From Verrucomicrobiota bacterium (GTDB lineage: Bacteria > Verrucomicrobiota > Verrucomicrobiia > Limisphaerales > JAFGQR01): 64,000 nt of DNA. Position numbers and translations under genes: made by a program. Of the stretch, positions 60,748 to 64,000 are shown piece by piece. Every line of letters starts with the position of its first letter. The stretch's first letter is position 1. The notes under the pieces are model-generated. The model did not search any database. It was given only the letters and a program-made list of their open reading frames with translations, and was not told the origin of the DNA. The DNA lies in NCBI GenBank assembly GCA_016935555.1, contig JAFGQR010000050.1, positions 1 through 64,000 of the forward strand. The letters run 5' to 3'.

Positions 60748-62070
60748 TCAGTTGAAATTCTCCACCCGCACCATGACCGGCGACGCCTTGACCGCCGCAA
60801 GACGCCCGATCCGCGCCAGCGCGCGCCGCATGGCGTCGTCGGTGGCGTCGTGGGTCATCAGAATCAGCGGCACGCTCCGGCCCTCATGCCCCTCCGGCTG
60901 GATGACGGAGGAGATGCCGATGCGGGTCCGGCCGAGGATGGCGGCGATCTGGGCCAGCACCCCGGGGCGGTCGATCACATCCAGACGCAGATAGTAGGGC
61001 GAAACCGCCTCGCCGATCGGCAGCACCGCGCCGCCCGGAGCATGACACACAAACGGCGGCACGCGCCTCTGGCTCTGGTGCGCCAAATCCAGCGCCGCAT
61101 CCGCCATGTCGCTCAACACCGCGCTGGCCGTCGCGTCCTTCCCCGCCCCGCGCCCGTAAAACAGGGTGTCGCCCACCACGTCGCCCCGGGCGAACACGGC
61201 GTTGAAGACGCCATGGACGTTTGCCAGCACATGGGTGTTGGGAATCAACGCCGGATACACCGACACCTGGATGCGTGCAGCCGGCCGCGCGGCTCTGGGG
61301 GGAGGCGCCTGTTTGACGATGCCGAGGAGTTTGATGGTGTAGCCCAGCTGCCCCGCATACTGCATGTCCAGCCGGGTGATGGCGCGAATGCCCTCGACAT
61401 GGATGTGTTTCGGGTTCACCCAGAACCCGTGCGCCAGCGACGCGAGGATGCCCGTCTTGTGCTGGCTGTCGCAGCCGTCGATGTCCAGCGACGGCTCGGC
61501 TTCGGCATAACCCAGGCGCTGCGCCTCCGCCAGGACCTCGCCGAACTCGGCCCCCTCGAGTTTCATCCGGCTCAGGATGTAGTTGCAGGTGCCGTTGACG
61601 ATGCCGTAAAGATGCGTGATCCGGTTGCCCACAAAGCCTTCGCGCAGCGACTTGATGATCGGAATGCCCCCCGCCACGCTCGCCTCGTAATACAGGTTCG
61701 CCCCATGCCGGCCCGCCGCGGCAAACAACTCCTCGCCATGCGCCGACAGCAACGCCTTGTTCGCCGTCACCACCGGTTTGCCCAGCCTCAGCGCCGCCAG
61801 CACCATGGAGCGCGCCACGGTCGTGCCCCCCACCAGCTCGATCACCATCTCCACCTTCGAATCCTCAACAACCGAACGCCAGTCCGTCGTCAGCAGCGAC
61901 CGATCGATGGCGTAGGGCCGAGGCTCGTCATACGCCTTGACCGCAATGCTCCGAAACCGCAGACGCAGCCCCAGCCGCGAGGCCATCAGCGCGCCGTTGC
62001 GCCGCCAGGCGTGAAATACCCCGCTGCCCACCGTGCCCCCGCCTATCATCCCAACATTGATCTGCCGCAT
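60748..62070 (-). CDS. hom: Homoserine dehydrogenase
   Basis: A 440-aa enzyme. The Rossmann motif NVGMIGGGTVGSGVFHAW opens the protein, VIELVGGTTVARSMVLAALRLGKPVVTANKALL and GIVNGTCNYILSRM are the catalytic-domain blocks, and YAEAEPSLDIDGCDSQHK carries the substrate-binding Asp and Lys region. A C-terminal ACT domain (YYLRLDVIDRPGVLAQIAAILGRTRIGISSVIQ) gives the likely feedback site for threonine. It reduces aspartate semialdehyde to homoserine. The start at 62070 is MRQINVGMIGG, matching the family start; the track adds 15 residues. The next gene, thrC, follows by 8 bp. Confidence 0.96.
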   Translation of the reverse strand: MRQINVGMIGGGTVGSGVFHAWRRNGALMASRLGLRLRFRSIAVKAYDEPRPYAIDRSLLTTDWRSVVEDSKVEMVIELVGGTTVARSMVLAALRLGKPVVTANKALLSAHGEELFAAAGRHGANLYYEASVAGGIPIIKSLREGFVGNRITHLYGIVNGTCNYILSRMKLEGAEFGEVLAEAQRLGYAEAEPSLDIDGCDSQHKTGILASLAHGFWVNPKHIHVEGIRAITRLDMQYAGQLGYTIKLLGIVKQAPPPRAARPAARIQVSVYPALIPNTHVLANVHGVFNAVFARGDVVGDTLFYGRGAGKDATASAVLSDMADAALDLAHQSQRRVPPFVCHAPGGAVLPIGEAVSPYYLRLDVIDRPGVLAQIAAILGRTRIGISSVIQPEGHEGRSVPLILMTHDATDDAMRRALARIGRLAAVKASPVMVRVENFN

Positions 62071-62260
62071 AGAATGGCGAAAGCTTGTCTCATGCCGCCT
62101 GCCGCGACAAATCAAATCAACCCGGGGCCGCCCCCGCCCGGATCACCGAAACCGCCTGCGCCCCAGCGGGCCCTTCCGCCCGAAACCGTCCTCCGCAACC
62201 CACGCACGCCCGGCACCGCTCCTGGTCCCCCGCCGCCTCCCCTTCCCGGCAATGCCCGCC

Positions 62261-63619
62261 TTATTCCAGACGCTCGATTTCCCTCAGCTCGCTCAACGGC
62301 AGCCGCCAGGGGCCCAGGGCGGGCTCGTCCAGCTCCACTTCGTTCCAGCCCAGCGACACCCCGCGGCCGAGCAGGACGGAGCCCCCCACGGTGCGGACCC
62401 GGTATTGCGGGCGCATGGGGCGGACCTTGCGCAGCACGACCGTAATGATCTCCTGGTTCACATCGTAGGAACGCAGCCCGTACAGCACGGAACTGATCGT
62501 CACCCGATCGTTCCGAAGGCCGCGGAACTCCCCGTCGACAAGATCGCCGGAAGTCAGCAACACCCCCGCCCGACCCGTGGCGACCTTCGACGCCAGGGCC
62601 GGCGGCAACCAGCGGAACAGGAGAAACGCCACCTTCGACATGCCAATCACCGGATGACGCAGCGTGCCCGCCATCGTCAGGCGCGCTTCGTCGGCGCTGT
62701 GAATGCGCCCCACCACCGTCGAACCGCTCGCCAGCCCGATGCGGGGTTCAAAGGCGCTCAGCCGCACCGACGGCGCCTCCCGGATGTGCCCGAACACGGC
62801 CACCCCGGCACGGCCCGGCACGTCGCCCGCTGCCGCCACCCCCACCTGGAGCGTGTCACTCATGGCCAGCGTCACCTCTCCCTCCGAATGCCATTGAATC
62901 CCGCCGCGCGAGTGCAGCGCCGTGAACGTGTTCCCCAGCCGCTTCAACTTGAACCACCCCGGCACACGCGCCTTCGCCGGATCCACCCGCGACGTGCCCC
63001 CACCCCGCACCCGACGCGCCTGAAACACACCGCCCGGCCGGCTCACCCCCCAATACACATTCGGCGCGCCCGCATCCAAACCGTCCCGCATCATCACCCC
63101 CGCCTGCGCCGCCCCCGTCCGCCGCCCCGTCGCATGAAGCCGCGCCACGATTTCACTGTCGCCACGGACCGTTTTATACAGGAAATGACACGCGTCCTCC
63201 CCGCCGCGCATTCCCCCACCCGAACTCCACAGCCGAAATCCGTGGCGCTCCCGGACCGCCCCGCCCGGTGGCGCGGTCTGGCCGACGTCCTGGCTGCGCC
63301 AGGGCCAAGGCAATGCCAGACCCGCCGGCTCCGCCCCGCCAGCCGCACCTGCGGAGGCCGGCGCGCTGTCGTGGAACTGCATGCCGCGCCAGTTCGTCGA
63401 AGCCACCTGAACAATCCGTCCCGCGTCCGCATCGATGATCCGGATCGCACCGGCGGCCAGCCGGACATGGCCCCGATGCACCCCTCCCTCGAGGGTGGTC
63501 ACCTCGCCCAGCCGGGCCGTCAACGCGGTCGCCCCCGCCAGACACAACCCGACTCCCAGCCACGCGCACCGCGTCGCGGGCAGCCCACGGGGTCCCCGTT
63601 GATGTCGCTGGCCAGTCAA
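62261..63619 (-). CDS. Secreted lectin-like (DUF1349-type) protein
   Basis: A 452-aa protein. A hydrophobic leader (RCAWLGVGLCLAGATALTA) is followed by a region with EGGVHRGHVRLAAGAIRIIDADAG that reads as a beta-rich domain also found at the C-terminus (FEPRIGLASGSTVVGRIHSADEARLTMAG, LLTSGDLVDGEFRGLRNDRVTISSVLYG). The centre (residues about 138-280) is a concanavalin-like DUF1349/LamG-type sandwich (CHFLYKTVRGDSEIVARLHATGRRTG, AQAGVMMRDGLDAGAPNVYWGVSRPGG). Proteins of this sort are surface or periplasmic glycan-binding factors. The gene lies alone upstream of hom, on the same strand, 190 bp away, and diverges from the partial gene at the window end. Confidence 0.68.
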   Translation of the reverse strand: MTGQRHQRGPRGLPATRCAWLGVGLCLAGATALTARLGEVTTLEGGVHRGHVRLAAGAIRIIDADAGRIVQVASTNWRGMQFHDSAPASAGAAGGAEPAGLALPWPWRSQDVGQTAPPGGAVRERHGFRLWSSGGGMRGGEDACHFLYKTVRGDSEIVARLHATGRRTGAAQAGVMMRDGLDAGAPNVYWGVSRPGGVFQARRVRGGGTSRVDPAKARVPGWFKLKRLGNTFTALHSRGGIQWHSEGEVTLAMSDTLQVGVAAAGDVPGRAGVAVFGHIREAPSVRLSAFEPRIGLASGSTVVGRIHSADEARLTMAGTLRHPVIGMSKVAFLLFRWLPPALASKVATGRAGVLLTSGDLVDGEFRGLRNDRVTISSVLYGLRSYDVNQEIITVVLRKVRPMRPQYRVRTVGGSVLLGRGVSLGWNEVELDEPALGPWRLPLSELREIERLE

Positions 63620-63724
63620 TGCCGGTGGTTAGACACGAGCAAACACCCGGGATCACGCCCGTTCACACGGCGCGACCGCCGAGTTTGACAGTCGCGGAGG
63701 CCCTTGCCTACCCTGCGCGGCGTC

Positions 63725-64000
63725 ATGCACCGGCCACAGCCGACTCACTCCCCGCCCCGGACACGGCCCAGCGCCCCGGGCGGTGCGCGGCCGTGGCACG
63801 GCGGGCGGCAGGGGCGCTGGGCCGGCGCTTTGGCGGCCGCGGCGTGCCTGCTGGCCGGCGCAAGCCTGCCGGCCGCCACACCTGCCGGCAAGTCGCGCAC
63901 GGTGGAGCAACTGCAGAATGCCGGGGTCTGGGCCGAACCGCGCGCGTTCGTGCGCGGCAACAATGTGCGGATCTATTACGCGCTGGACGGGCGGCCGACG
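63725..64000 (+). CDS. 5' end of a secreted protein (runs off the window)
   Basis: 92 codons from an ATG at 63725 to the last base, not in the ORF track because no stop is reached. A long Pro/Arg-rich leader with a hydrophobic stretch (GALAAAACLLAGASLPAA) precedes the mature start SRTVEQLQNAGVWAEPRAFVRGNNVRIYYALDGRPT. The last part reads as a beta-strand domain. I recognise no family from 90 residues. Coding character is good, and the region upstream (divergent from the lectin-like gene, about 105 bp) is short enough to hold a shared promoter. Confidence 0.6.
   Translation, partial: MHRPQPTHSPPRTRPSAPGGARPWHGGRQGRWAGALAAAACLLAGASLPAATPAGKSRTVEQLQNAGVWAEPRAFVRGNNVRIYYALDGRPT

Overview
The window reads as chromosomal DNA of a high-GC Gram-negative bacterium, most likely of the Verrucomicrobiota (Pedosphaera/Limisphaerales-like). 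This is inferred from gene content: several Tat-exported Gfo/Idh/MocA oxidoreductases, a DUF1080 protein, giant secreted Ig/HYR proteins, a TIGR02999-type ECF sigma factor, many retaining-type and DUF-family glycosidases, and an LPS pathway (lpxK, a late acyltransferase, waaF, gmhA). No rRNA, tRNA, CRISPR array, prophage or intact insertion sequence is visible.

Layout. 0-2.4 kb: a DUF1080 protein and a Gfo/Idh/MocA oxidoreductase, 4 bp apart. 2.6-6.7 kb: a small proline-rich protein on the minus strand, then a lipid A/core run (lpxK, an LpxL/HtrB-like acyltransferase, waaF). 7-15.3 kb: a minus-strand pair (nine-Ig-domain exported protein and a predicted beta-barrel outer-membrane protein) divergent from a 1067-aa HYR/Ig protein. 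15.3-20.8 kb: a xylose-isomerase-like enzyme, then a minus-strand run of a TPR membrane protein, gmhA and a CorC/HlyC-type protein. 21-26 kb: a 1678-aa HYR/P-domain/Ig surface protein. 26.1-31.7 kb: exported Fe/Mn superoxide dismutase, a metallophosphoesterase, a truncated PHP-domain gene remnant ending at the end of dps, and a minus-strand run Gfo/Idh - CPBP protease - 59-aa protein - ECF sigma factor - dps. The 59-aa gene is absent from the ORF track.

31.9-51.1 kb is a carbohydrate region: a two-module beta-propeller-like protein, a double alpha/beta hydrolase, a free-standing GMP-synthetase-like ATP pyrophosphatase, another Gfo/Idh with a pseudopilin-like partner, then a GH172 (DUF2961) enzyme, a 1466-aa fusion of GH2 with a glutaminase-A-like (DUF4965) enzyme, a GH127 enzyme and an alginate-export-family porin. 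The last four probably work together: periplasmic or surface enzymes strip arabinose- or galactose-type side chains, and the porin passes products across the outer membrane.

51.6-64 kb is mostly core metabolism: paaK with an ACT-domain partner, thpR, a PurF paralogue lacking the catalytic N-terminal cysteine followed 3 bp later by hisF, a CHASE2 hybrid histidine kinase, hom and thrC, a secreted lectin-like protein, and the start of a secreted protein that runs off the end. Intergenic DNA is rich in small palindromic elements, one of which occurs as inverted pairs at 2.5 kb and 54.1 kb. The very long antisense ORFs in the track are GC-driven shadows and were left out.
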